A stretch of 30,751 bases of DNA from a virus. A program made the position numbers and the translations under genes. This document shows positions 1 through 6,028 of this stretch, in pieces. The notes under the pieces were generated by a model that did no database searches, was not told the origin of the DNA, and was given only the letters and a program-made list of their open reading frames with translations. Where the stretch lies: positions 1 to 30,751 of the IMG/VR virus record IMGVR_UViG_3300046450_000948; one strand, given 5' to 3'. How positions within the stretch are numbered: position 1 is the stretch's first letter; each line of letters begins with the position of its first letter.

Positions 1-2
1 CC

Positions 3-260
3 TACTGGAGAGTCTCAGACTTACGCTATAACTATGATAAGCCTCATGGAGTTGAGGTGGACAAAGCGGTCGTGTTCTCTCTGGAAGTCTTGAATTGGGA
101 GACGAGAGAGACGTATCAGGATGTAGATTGGATGTATGAGGAAGGCGTAGGCTCCTATTCAATGCCTGCTGTTCCTGACGGGACTACGGATACGCTGGTA
201 GAGAAAGCGTACACTCACTTAAAAAGTTTAGCCCTTTTCAGTGGGGCTGAAGACTGTTAA
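3..260 (+). CDS. C-terminal end of an unidentified late protein (5' partial)
   Basis: The reading frame is open from the first complete codon at position 3 to a TAA at 258-260, so this is the last 85 residues of a gene that begins before the window. A GTG at 57 could serve as a start, but it has no ribosome binding site and the frame continues upstream, so a truncated larger gene is more likely. The piece is acidic and ends in Cys, with no motif I recognise. It sits just before the holin/terminase cluster, where T7-like phages carry tail fibre or other virion genes, so a virion protein is a reasonable but unproven inference. Confidence 0.6.
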   Translation, partial: YWRVSDLRYNYDKPHGVEVDKAVVFSLEVLNWETRETYQDVDWMYEEGVGSYSMPAVPDGTTDTLVEKAYTHLKSLALFSGAEDC

Positions 261-299
261 CCTACCCACATGGTGGAACAACTCGGAGGGCAGGGTGCT

Positions 300-686
300 A
301 TGGAAGGCATGGCACGTGACCTCATTGGTGAGTTCGGCTGGATCTTTGTGGCCGGTGTAGCTGTCCTGATGTTCCGCGAGTTGGTTCAGAATTTTGCGGC
401 TGGGCTAAAGGTGTACTTCTCCAAACAATGGGCTTTGGACGAGATCGTATTCCTAAACGGGAGGCAAGCTAGGATCGTCCGGATTGGGATGACAGAGACA
501 GTCTTCTACATGTCAGACCGCAAGTCCACAATGAGAATTGAGAACACCAGTTTATCTACTTTGATCTGTGAGAAGATTCTGACTAATCACCAGCCTGATT
601 ACCTACCAAAAGGAAGTGAGTCGTCAGGCCCACTACAAGTCGAGGTCATGCCTCCTAAGAAACCGGTGAGAGCGAAGAGAAAGTAG
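300..686 (+). CDS. Small membrane protein with MscS-like TM3/beta domain
   Basis: 128 residues from ATG 300, chosen because GGAGGG at 285-290 lies 9 nt upstream. An in-frame ATG at 270 has no such site. Residues 13-28 form one hydrophobic helix. They are followed by NFAAGLKVYF (31-40), which resembles the glycine/alanine-rich pore helix TM3 of MscS mechanosensitive channels (NLAAG type). Residues 46-96 then follow the MscS beta-domain pattern: DEIVFLNG, RIVRIGMTETVFY and a RIENTSLSTLI segment in place of the usual IPN motif. The C-terminal 35 residues are Pro/Lys-rich. MscS itself is about 286 residues, so only the pore helix and beta domain are present. The location beside a holin and terminase suggests a membrane role late in infection. 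The channel assignment is from remembered family patterns, not a search. Confidence 0.65.
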   Translation: MEGMARDLIGEFGWIFVAGVAVLMFRELVQNFAAGLKVYFSKQWALDEIVFLNGRQARIVRIGMTETVFYMSDRKSTMRIENTSLSTLICEKILTNHQPDYLPKGSESSGPLQVEVMPPKKPVRAKRK

Positions 687-760
687 TTGCACGTCACATC
701 ATGCCCCCTGTACAACAGGCCTTCCGGTAACCCGGACATCAATAAGAGAACTAACAAAAC

Positions 761-1021
761 ATGGCTAAATCAAAAACAGCACCACAAAACCCAATCACCG
801 TCAGTGAGATCAACGAAGCCATAGAGTGCTTGAATCTCCTCTTCAATTCAGCTAGTGGGAATCTCCCACCCGGCTTAGTCCCTAGCGCACGAGAGGCTCA
901 GATCAAAGGCCTAAAGGACGCAGGGCAGACCGTAGTGACCCTCCTAGATAAGGCTCATAGCCCTGCCGTCTCTGCGCCAGCCGGTACGGTACCTATGACG
1001 CCGAACGGCGTGGACAACTAA
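761..1021 (+). CDS. Small hypothetical protein in the holin/terminase cluster
   Basis: 86 residues, ATG start after an A-rich leader without a strong Shine-Dalgarno. No motif is recognised. The middle (about residues 15-63) is predicted helical, and the ends are Pro/Ala/Thr-rich and probably disordered. There is no signal peptide or membrane segment. It lies 74 bases after the MscS-like gene and 5 bases before the holin-like gene, so it is probably cotranscribed with them late in infection. A function cannot be assigned from the sequence. Confidence 0.6.
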   Translation: MAKSKTAPQNPITVSEINEAIECLNLLFNSASGNLPPGLVPSAREAQIKGLKDAGQTVVTLLDKAHSPAVSAPAGTVPMTPNGVDN

Positions 1022-1026
1022 GTGCC

Positions 1027-1209
1027 ATGCTAGATGTCTTCAAAATCGTTGGTGTCAATGGTACCGTCATCGGTGTCGTGACACTGACTGATTTTGAATT
1101 GATTTTGAAGGTTACCCTCCTTGTGGTGACCATTGTATGGACAATCGGTAAGGCGACTAACGAATGGCAGACATGGCACAGACGACAAAGACAAAGGAAG
1201 AAAAACTAG
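1027..1209 (+). CDS. Holin-like small membrane protein (gp17.5-like position)
   Basis: 60 residues. One hydrophobic helix at about residues 26-41 (LILKVTLLVVTIVWTI) is followed by a strongly basic tail rich in Arg and Lys (WHRRQRQRKKN). That architecture, plus the position immediately before the small terminase gene, matches the T7 gene 17.5 holin slot (established for T7). Holins form lesions in the inner membrane that trigger lysis. The last 46 nt overlap the small terminase gene in another frame. Sequence identity to T7 holin is not obvious, so the call rests on topology and synteny. Confidence 0.6.
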   Translation: MLDVFKIVGVNGTVIGVVTLTDFELILKVTLLVVTIVWTIGKATNEWQTWHRRQRQRKKN

Positions 1210-1430
1210 GAGGCCTCTTTGAGCTTCTCTGTGACGATATCACCTTTCGGATTCAAGAAGGTACAGCCACTTCTACCGATCTGAACGTAGCTCGTCAGTT
1301 TCTGAAGGATAATGGGATCACTGCGGCTCCAGCAGCGGCTAATCCCCTAGAGGGACTCGTGAATGCCCTCCCTTTCCCGACGGCTGAGAGCCTCGTCAGC
1401 GACTCCGCACCCCTAAAGGTGGGTCAGTAG
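1164..1430 (+). CDS. Small terminase subunit (gp18-like)
   Basis: 88 residues; either ATG 1164 or ATG 1176 may be the start. The core EEKLGGLFELLCDDITFRIQ and the following LNVARQFLKDNGI pattern are typical of T7-like DNA maturase A proteins (gp18 family, about 89 residues in T7), and the length agrees. The protein recognises concatemeric phage DNA and recruits the large subunit for packaging. It overlaps the holin-like gene and is followed after 16 bases by a small lipoprotein gene, then the large terminase gene, as in T7 (18, 18.5/18.7, 19). Confidence 0.85.
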   Translation: MADMAQTTKTKEEKLGGLFELLCDDITFRIQEGTATSTDLNVARQFLKDNGITAAPAAANPLEGLVNALPFPTAESLVSDSAPLKVGQ

Positions 1431-1446
1431 ACCCCTCCCAGAGGAA

Positions 1447-1665
1447 ATGACGGTGAAGACCACACCCAGCCCCAAGGCACCACTGCTAGGTCTCCTGACC
1501 CTTCTCCTCATTTGTGGGGGAGGGTGTCAGAACCTCAAGACCGTCGAGGTGGGGTTTGGAGGGCTAGAGGTGGAGTATTTCCCCGGCCCTACGGAGGTAC
1601 TCCCACCGGTGTTTGTCCCCAAGTATGTTCCACGTAAAGTCCTCTTACCACGCACAACTAAGTGA
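1447..1665 (+). CDS. Small proline-rich lipoprotein, candidate outer-membrane spanin
   Basis: 72 residues, ATG preceded by AGAGGA. The N-terminus has a signal sequence with a hydrophobic core (LLGLLTLLLICGGGC) ending in a lipobox-like Cys at residue 27. The mature part is short and rich in Pro and Val. In T7-like phages the two spanin genes 18.5/18.7 (Rz/Rz1) lie between the small and large terminase genes, and Rz1 proteins are small Pro-rich lipoproteins, so an o-spanin role is plausible. I see no Rz-like partner with an N-terminal membrane helix and coiled coil in the same place. The stop overlaps the GTG of the large terminase by 4 nt, suggesting translational coupling. Confidence 0.6.
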   Translation: MTVKTTPSPKAPLLGLLTLLLICGGGCQNLKTVEVGFGGLEVEYFPGPTEVLPPVFVPKYVPRKVLLPRTTK

Positions 1666-3371
1666 AGTGTCCAACGGAATTACTGGACTTTAGGAACTTC
1701 CTCTACCTCACGTGGAAGCATCTAGGGCTCCCTGACCCTACCCCCACCCAGTACGACATAGCTGCGTATGTGGATAATGGGCCCCGACGGTGCTGCATTC
1801 AGGCCTTCCGGGGTGTCGGGAAGAGCTGGATTACGAGTGCCTATGTGTGTCACCAACTCCTCGTCAATCCTTCAGCAAATATCCTCGTGGTTAGTGCTTC
1901 TAAGACCCGAAGTGATGACTTCTCGACGTTTACCCTCCGGCTGATCAATGAGATGCCCGTTCTGAAGCACCTAATTCCCTCAGATGACCAGCGGAGCAGT
2001 AAGATAGCCTTCGATGTACGCCCAGCACCGGCTGCCCACGCCCCGTCCGTTAAGAGCGTAGGGATCACTGGGCAGCTTACTGGCTCGCGGGCTGACTTAA
2101 TCGTGGCTGATGACGTGGAATCCCTAAACAATAGCTTGACCCAGCAGATGAGGGACAAGATTCAGGAGACCATTAAGGAGTTTGACGCTGTCCTCAAGCC
2201 GAGTGGACGGATCGTCTATCTGGGGACACCCCAAACGGAGATGTCCATTTACAATGTCTTACCAGAACGAGGGTACGAAATTAGGGTATGGCCTGCCCGT
2301 ATCCCCACTGAGAAGACCAGAGAAGCCTACGGAGATAGACTCGCTCCCTACATCCTAGCAAAGTGCGAAGAAAAGGCCGAAGGCGCTCCTATTGACCCAG
2401 AAAGGTTCGATGATATTGATCTCAAGGAGAGGGAAGCCTCCTACGGAAAGAGCGGGTTTGCCCTTCAGTACATGCTCGATACCTCCCTATCTGACGTGGG
2501 TAGGTACCCCCTGAAGCTGGCAGACCTGATTGTACACCCCCTCGACTCCGACGTGGCCTCTCCTAAGCTCACTTGGGCCTCCTCCCCAGACCTAATATGC
2601 CAAGACCTTGCCTCTGTCGGCTTAGGGGCTGATCGCTTCTACAGGCCTATGGAGGTCGCTAAGGATCACCAGCCCTATGGGGGAGCCGTCATGGCTATCG
2701 ATCCCGCTGGTATGGGGAAAGACGAAACAGCCTACGCAATCGTTAAGATCCTGAATGGACAACTGTTTCTCACAGCCAGCGGAGGATTCCTAGGGGGATA
2801 CACTCCCCCCATCTTAAAAGCCTTAGGGAGACTTGCAAAAGACAACAAAGTCAATGAGATCATCATAGAGAGCAACTTTGGGGACGGCATGTTCTCTCAG
2901 CTCCTAAAACCAGTCTTAGCAGGGGATATAGGCTATCCAGTGACCATTGAAGAGGTCAAACACTCCACTCAAAAGGAAAGACGAATCATAGACACCCTTG
3001 AGCCCATCCTCAACTCCCATAGGCTCATAGTTGACCCTAAGGTAGTCCTGAATGACCTTGAATGTTGTAGAAGTGATTATGGAAGTGGTCGAACTGACAG
3101 CGAGCTGAGAGCGTCCCTTGTAGGGAGTAGCCAATTGTACCAATTGTTCTACCAACTGTCAAGGCTAACCTTCGATAGGGGTGCCCTTAGGCATGACGAT
3201 AGGCTAGATGCCCTCGCTATAGCCGTCGGTTACTGGGTCGAACACATGGAGAAACACGTAGATCAAGGCGTACAGGACTACTACGAGGACATCCAGAACG
3301 CTGAACTAGAGAAGTTCATGGAGTCCCATAACAAGATGTGGGGGACAGTAGAGAAGACTACGTGGATGTAA
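1662..3371 (+). CDS. Large terminase subunit, packaging ATPase/nuclease (gp19-like)
   Basis: 569 residues (T7 gp19: 586), GTG start overlapping the preceding TGA. Walker A lies at about residues 48-55 (AFRGVGKS). A long stretch nearly identical in pattern to T7 gp19 follows (SVKSVGITGQLTGSRAD, then the Walker B LIVADDVE), then a YLGTPQTEM coupling segment. The C-terminal nuclease domain begins with the acidic strand AIDPAGMGKDE (Asp347) and ends near HDDRLDALAI. The protein cuts concatemers and drives DNA into the prohead through the portal. It is the last gene before the 1.2-kb repeat-rich non-coding stretch, as expected for the right genome end of a T7-like phage. Confidence 0.97.
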   Translation: MKCPTELLDFRNFLYLTWKHLGLPDPTPTQYDIAAYVDNGPRRCCIQAFRGVGKSWITSAYVCHQLLVNPSANILVVSASKTRSDDFSTFTLRLINEMPVLKHLIPSDDQRSSKIAFDVRPAPAAHAPSVKSVGITGQLTGSRADLIVADDVESLNNSLTQQMRDKIQETIKEFDAVLKPSGRIVYLGTPQTEMSIYNVLPERGYEIRVWPARIPTEKTREAYGDRLAPYILAKCEEKAEGAPIDPERFDDIDLKEREASYGKSGFALQYMLDTSLSDVGRYPLKLADLIVHPLDSDVASPKLTWASSPDLICQDLASVGLGADRFYRPMEVAKDHQPYGGAVMAIDPAGMGKDETAYAIVKILNGQLFLTASGGFLGGYTPPILKALGRLAKDNKVNEIIIESNFGDGMFSQLLKPVLAGDIGYPVTIEEVKHSTQKERRIIDTLEPILNSHRLIVDPKVVLNDLECCRSDYGSGRTDSELRASLVGSSQLYQLFYQLSRLTFDRGALRHDDRLDALAIAVGYWVEHMEKHVDQGVQDYYEDIQNAELEKFMESHNKMWGTVEKTTWM

Positions 3372-3684
3372 CCTTTAGTGCAGTTCCCTGTCCGTTACGA
3401 TGTTACTCCCGGTCTCTAATTGGACACCTTTTGGTGCAATAATCCGAGAGGGTACACGTATATTCTATGCGTGATGTTACCCCCCGTGGGGGCTTTATGC
3501 TGGTTCCTCCACTAGTTAACGGCAGTTGAGCTACTGGTTGTTCGTTTGTGTTTGGCTATCTGTCCGGAAGCACCGCATAAATCCCAGTACGCTAACAACA
3601 GCAGGCTAAACCACTGAGCACCTAAGTCTCCATGCCCGGAACACGGCACACAAACAGCGAGCAAGCTCGTAGGGAACGAACGAT

Positions 3685-3760
3685 GCCTCCGGCGGCTCTC
3701 TACGAGGTGCTGAACTAAGCTAGTTCAACCGCAACCTAGCCTCCGGCGGCTCTACGAGGT
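3685..3760 (+). repeat. Direct repeat pair (about 22-24 bp) flanking a hairpin
   Basis: The sequence GCCTCCGGCGGCTCTC followed by TACGAGGT (3685-3708) recurs at 3739-3760 with only one TC dinucleotide missing. Between the copies lies a perfect 7-bp hairpin, TGAACTA-AGC-TAGTTCA (3711-3727). Each copy also sits inside a larger potential stem: CTCGTAG at 3667-3673 pairs with CTACGAG at 3699-3705, and AACCT just before copy 2 pairs with AGGTT at its end. Two copies only, so not a CRISPR. Confidence 0.75.
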
Positions 3761-3920
3761 TACACCGCATGGCGGTGACCAATGCTTCGCAATCAGAGTG
3801 TTCGGTAGGGCCGAAGAGGTTCCTCGGATGCCTCCTCACCAGACGGTCACGGCCCACGCTGGCGCTTGTGGAGCCTACGCAGTCGATGGTGAAGTGGTTC
3901 GCTCGGCTCACAAAGGTAAC

Positions 3921-3927
3921 ACTATCA
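3921..3927 (+). promoter_or_regulatory. ACTATCA motif, candidate phage-RNAP site (non-coding region)
   Basis: Exact ACTATCA preceded by AAC and followed by T. It is one of four copies in the gene-free stretch upstream of the first early gene. The core resembles the CACTATA core of T7-family promoters; promoter function is inferred. Confidence 0.4.
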
Positions 3928-4039
3928 TACACCTCGGATGCACTCGGTATATGGCCACCGAGGAAGCCCTGAGTGCCGCTAAAGCGGAAGGATGACGAGA
4001 GGTTAGCTCACCGCTGGCGCTATTCAATGGGTAATCCAT

Positions 4040-4046
4040 ACTATCA
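4040..4046 (+). promoter_or_regulatory. ACTATCA motif, candidate phage-RNAP site (non-coding region)
   Basis: Exact ACTATCA followed by T, in the gene-free stretch. No clear hairpin follows it. Function inferred from the recurrence of the motif. Confidence 0.35.
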
Positions 4047-4101
4047 TCCTCATTCCATCTATGGTTCACCAACCACGGGCTTCCTCTTCTCCTACAAACG
4101 G

Positions 4102-4108
4102 ACTATCA
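4102..4108 (+). promoter_or_regulatory. ACTATCA motif, candidate phage-RNAP site (non-coding region)
   Basis: Exact ACTATCA running directly into the second copy of the 17-bp direct repeat at 4108-4124. Function inferred. Confidence 0.35.
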
Positions 4109-4265
4109 CCTCGGATGCACTCGGCGCTTTCGTCCTAAGTCGCTACAACCCGGACGCTAACCAAATAGTGAGTCTCTTTAGAGAATAGAGAACGAAGCGG
4201 TTAGCCTCCGAATAACATGGAACCAACCCGAATAGTGATCACGAGCAAGCTCGCTCATAGGTGTT

Positions 4266-4296
4266 ACTATCAAAGAGGACGCAGGCTTACCTCTTT
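4266..4296 (+). promoter_or_regulatory. ACTATCA motif abutting a 7-bp hairpin upstream of the first early gene
   Basis: ACTATCA at 4266-4272 is followed without a gap by a perfect hairpin: AAAGAGG (4272-4278), an 11-nt loop, and CCTCTTT (4290-4296). The same order, motif then hairpin, is seen at 4966, 5771 and 9975. If the motif is a promoter, the hairpin would form at or near the 5' end of the transcript and could protect it. Confidence 0.5.
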
Positions 4297-4570
4297 GGGG
4301 GGTCGCTGCACGACGGCAGATTCTCAGTAGTTACTCTGAGTAAAGAACACGACCGCTTACGCTGTGATGAGATTCGGCCCTGCTTGCGTTTTTCCGGCTC
4401 CTTGAGCCGCCTTCGGCGACCTCGAATAACGTCGCTTACCTCGCATGAGAGCGTAGCAGCTAGCTCGGTCGGAAAAATGACGTTCCATCTTATCTAGGTT
4501 TTTATGTCTTGTGTGGGTAATGGCCGACGTGGCTGTTCACGCAAGTCAAAAAGAAAGATAACAGATACAT

Positions 4571-4933
4571 ATGAAACATAATGACCTAAGCACTGAGTTA
4601 CTGGACGCTGGCGACTTCAACGACATCCCTGAGGTGCACGTAAAGTACTCCTTCGACGTAATCCCAACTGGAGGCCAGTACGCTAAATTCCCAATAGGCT
4701 TACTAACCTGCGATCAGTGTTGGCCTAAGACTTACAGCGACGCGCAGCTCATCGCTAGTGCTGGCGGTAAGCTAATGATATCCCTAATCACCTTAGTGAG
4801 TAACGTCGAGCCCACCTCGGCTGCTTGGAAAGCTCGCGGGTGGACTATCATCTCGGTCACGACCAAAGCCCAACAAGAGACACTTGAGGCAGGCCAGCGG
4901 GTCGTGGCGCGGTGGAAAGCTGATCAATCTTGA
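4571..4933 (+). CDS. Hypothetical early protein, first gene after the genome-end region
   Basis: 120 residues. ATG follows an A-rich leader (AAAGAAAGATAACAGATACAT) with at most a weak ribosome binding site. No known motif. A single Cys pair (CDQC, about residues 47-50), no signal peptide, and a central hydrophobic stretch too short to be a clear membrane helix. An ACTATCA motif lies inside the gene at 4854. The stop (4931-4933) is followed directly by an intrinsic terminator. By position it would be among the first genes to enter the host, where T7-like phages place host-takeover genes, but nothing in the sequence shows such a role. Confidence 0.7.
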   Translation: MKHNDLSTELLDAGDFNDIPEVHVKYSFDVIPTGGQYAKFPIGLLTCDQCWPKTYSDAQLIASAGGKLMISLITLVSNVEPTSAAWKARGWTIISVTTKAQQETLEAGQRVVARWKADQS

Positions 4934-4935
4934 GG

Positions 4936-4956
4936 GATCAACAAGTTGATCTTTTT
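4936..4956 (+). terminator. Rho-independent terminator after the first early gene
   Basis: Perfect 7-bp stem GATCAAC-AA-GTTGATC (4936-4951) followed by TTTTT. It is part of a duplicated terminator-ACTATCA-hairpin cassette (second copy near 5722-5819). Confidence 0.8.
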
Positions 4957-4965
4957 CTAAACTCT

Positions 4966-4999
4966 ACTATCAAATTACATGACACGCAGGAAGTCCTGC
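4966..4999 (+). promoter_or_regulatory. ACTATCA motif plus hairpin upstream of gene at 5032
   Basis: ACTATCA at 4966-4972 with CTCT before it (same as the site at 9975), 10 nt after the terminator T-run. The hairpin GCAGG-AAGT-CCTGC is at 4986-4999. Placement between a terminator and the next gene is what a promoter restarting transcription would show. Inferred phage-RNAP promoter. Confidence 0.5.
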
Positions 5000-5031
5000 A
5001 CACACACAAACACAAACATACATCAATAAAC

Positions 5032-5697
5032 ATGAAGACATCAGACACAGTAACGAACGTCGCCGCACGCGAGCTGAGCAAGGCACACACCAAAGCGTCC
5101 CTTGTTGACCTCCACCTCGACAGCGTACTCCTCAACAGGAGGCTCTCCGAGGAAGTCGCGGCTCTCAGGGCCGCAGCCGAAGGGTCTAACCGCCGGAAGT
5201 TCATCCCATCGGTCGAAGAGAATAGCTTCTTCACGGTCTGCCTACTAAAGAAGGGAATCCCAGTAAAGACCAAGCAGAAGGACGGCACTGCTCGCCACAT
5301 GGGCGAAACCACCTCCCGTTATGTAAATGACGGTCAGAGGACGAAGCACGGGCGATACACGTCCACATGCACCTGTAAATGCGGGGCGGTGAACATCATC
5401 GACCGCACATTCGAGATGCGTGTGCAATTCGGCAAAAACAAGGCCGGAGGGTACTGGGTGAACGGCAAGTTCTTCGTCGAGGACTCTGGGGATACTATCA
5501 CCAACACTAAGACCACGGCGACGGGCACCGACAAGGACTTCTCGACGTCCGAGGATGGCACTCAGACACCCACTGGCGAGATGCCGGAAGTGCGTAACGC
5601 ACAGCAAGAAGAAACGGCCAAGGCTGAAGGGCAGCGCTCACGGATACAGACAGCCGGGGAGCCCAAGACACACCTCCCATACACGATAACGCCGTAG
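5032..5697 (+). CDS. Hypothetical early protein with CxCxC cluster
   Basis: 221 residues from ATG 5032. A longer in-frame extension to a TTG at 4930 would run through the terminator and motif, so it is rejected. The N-terminal half (about residues 8-50) is helical with a possible coiled coil (LDSVLLNRRLSEEVAALRAAAEG). A STCTCKCG segment near residue 122 clusters three Cys residues and might bind metal. The last 70 residues are Thr/Glu/Ser-rich and probably disordered. No family is recognised. The start follows a CACACACAAACACAAACATA leader lacking a Shine-Dalgarno. The gene is bounded on both sides by copies of the same terminator-motif cassette, so it looks like a self-contained transcription unit. 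Confidence 0.75.
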   Translation: MKTSDTVTNVAARELSKAHTKASLVDLHLDSVLLNRRLSEEVAALRAAAEGSNRRKFIPSVEENSFFTVCLLKKGIPVKTKQKDGTARHMGETTSRYVNDGQRTKHGRYTSTCTCKCGAVNIIDRTFEMRVQFGKNKAGGYWVNGKFFVEDSGDTITNTKTTATGTDKDFSTSEDGTQTPTGEMPEVRNAQQEETAKAEGQRSRIQTAGEPKTHLPYTITP

Positions 5698-5736
5698 GCC
5701 CTGCGTCGCTTGCGATCCCCTTGATCAATCTTGAGG

Positions 5737-5755
5737 GATCGCAAGCGATCTTTTT
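5737..5755 (+). terminator. Rho-independent terminator after the gene at 5032
   Basis: Perfect 6-bp stem GATCGC-AA-GCGATC (5737-5750) followed by TTTTT. The stem differs from the copy at 4936 by matched changes on both arms. Confidence 0.8.
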
Positions 5756-5770
5756 CTAAGCTCTTATATA

Positions 5771-5792
5771 ACTATCACGCAGGAAGTCCTGC
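5771..5792 (+). promoter_or_regulatory. ACTATCA motif directly followed by hairpin, upstream of gene at 5822
   Basis: ACTATCA (5771-5777), one base, then the perfect inverted repeat GCAGGAAGTCCTGC (5779-5792). The preceding CTTATATA resembles the CTTATTTC before the site at 8839. Candidate phage-RNAP promoter with a hairpin at the transcript start. Confidence 0.5.
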
Positions 5793-5821
5793 ACATACAT
5801 AAACACAAAAACATCAAACAA

Positions 5822-6028
5822 ATGAACGATACAGAGAAAAGCGAGCTCATCCAGTGGGCTCAAGACCACTATCACAGTCTGTGCGGCGTCTCCGGTGGCA
5901 TCAAAGCCATCTGGCATCCTGTTGTACGTCGCGAAATGCGGCGGCTCCGGGCTTCGCAGATGCGGCGGTTCAAGGAGATTGTCCTCGCCCAAGCCGTCAC
6001 CCCTATTTACCCGAAAGGGGGAAAGTAA
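5822..6028 (+). CDS. Small basic hypothetical protein
   Basis: 68 residues, ATG after an A/C-rich leader. The C-terminal half is Arg-rich (RREMRRLRASQMRRFKE), predicted helical, possibly nucleic-acid binding, but no family is recognised. It contains an internal ACTATCA at 5868 (encoding HYH). The stop overlaps the next start (TAATG at 6026-6030), so it is probably translationally coupled to the RlpA-like gene. Confidence 0.65.
   Translation: MNDTEKSELIQWAQDHYHSLCGVSGGIKAIWHPVVRREMRRLRASQMRRFKEIVLAQAVTPIYPKGGK

Larger units (their letters stand above)
3931..4124 (+). repeat. 17-bp direct repeat, each copy just after an ACTATCA motif
   Basis: ACCTCGGATGCACTCGG is found at 3931-3947 and at 4108-4124. 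An ACTATCA motif precedes each copy, ending 3 bases before the first copy (3921-3927) and overlapping the second by one base (4102-4108). A partial third copy (CCTCGGATGCC) begins at 3822. The pairing of motif and repeat suggests a duplicated regulatory unit. Confidence 0.7.
3372..4570. other. Repeat-rich non-coding region, probable genome-end (terminal repeat) region
   Basis: No reading frame here looks like a real gene: those present are short and overlapping, without known motifs. The stretch holds many perfect small inverted repeats: CGAGCAAGCTCG at 3658-3669 and again at 4242-4253, CTCGTAG/CTACGAG at 3667-3673/3699-3705, TGAACTA/TAGTTCA at 3711-3727, CTCGGT/ACCGAG at 3943-3962, CCGCT/AGCGG at 3976-3987, TCTCT/AGAGA at 4173-4184, AAAGAGG/CCTCTTT at 4272-4296. 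It also holds two direct-repeat pairs and four ACTATCA motifs. It lies between the large terminase gene and the first early gene, exactly where the direct terminal repeats of T7-like genomes meet when an assembly is circularised. The exact ends cannot be seen. Confidence 0.6.
4921..5028 (+). repeat. Terminator-motif-hairpin cassette, copy 1
   Basis: This stretch runs TGATCAATCTTGAGGGATC, terminator, CTAAACTCT, ACTATCA (4966-4972), hairpin GCAGGAAGTCCTGC (4986-4999), then an ACACAAACA-rich leader up to the ATG at 5032. Copy 2 at 5722-5819 shares the same blocks in the same order. They differ in the terminator stem (AAC/GTT against GC/GC, compensatory on both sides) and in the distance between ACTATCA and the hairpin (13 nt here, 1 nt there). 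The compensatory stem changes argue for selection on the terminator structure. Confidence 0.8.
5722..5819 (+). repeat. Terminator-motif-hairpin cassette, copy 2
   Basis: Second copy of the cassette at 4921-5028: the same TGATCAATCTTGAGGGATC head, terminator, CTAAGCTCT, ACTATCA (5771-5777), the identical hairpin GCAGGAAGTCCTGC (5779-5792) and an ACATAAACACAAAAACA leader ending at ATG 5822. Confidence 0.8.

Noticed and set aside
3480-3500. CCCCC-GT-GGGGG hairpin after the large terminase gene as a terminator
   Set aside because: Stem is 5 bp with a very small loop and only CTTTAT after it; too weak to call.
3685-3760. CRISPR-like repeats
   Set aside because: Only two copies, one spacer that is itself a hairpin, and no cas genes.
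4375-4425. Possible terminator near GGCTCCTTGAGCC and GCCGCCTTCGGC
   Set aside because: The T-run comes before the hairpins on the + strand, and no T-run follows on the - strand.
3720-4497. Several short open frames in the gene-free region (for example 3769-3972, 3973-4188, 4261-4497)
   Set aside because: They overlap each other and the repeats, lack ribosome binding sites and motifs, and have shadow-like composition.
4930-5031. Longer N-terminus for the gene at 5032 from TTG 4930
   Set aside because: The extension would be translated from the terminator, the ACTATCA motif and the leader that are duplicated at 5722.
5245-5607. Minus-strand frames of 60-138 residues opposite early and late genes
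   Set aside because: All are antisense shadows of well-supported + strand genes, without known domains or start signals.
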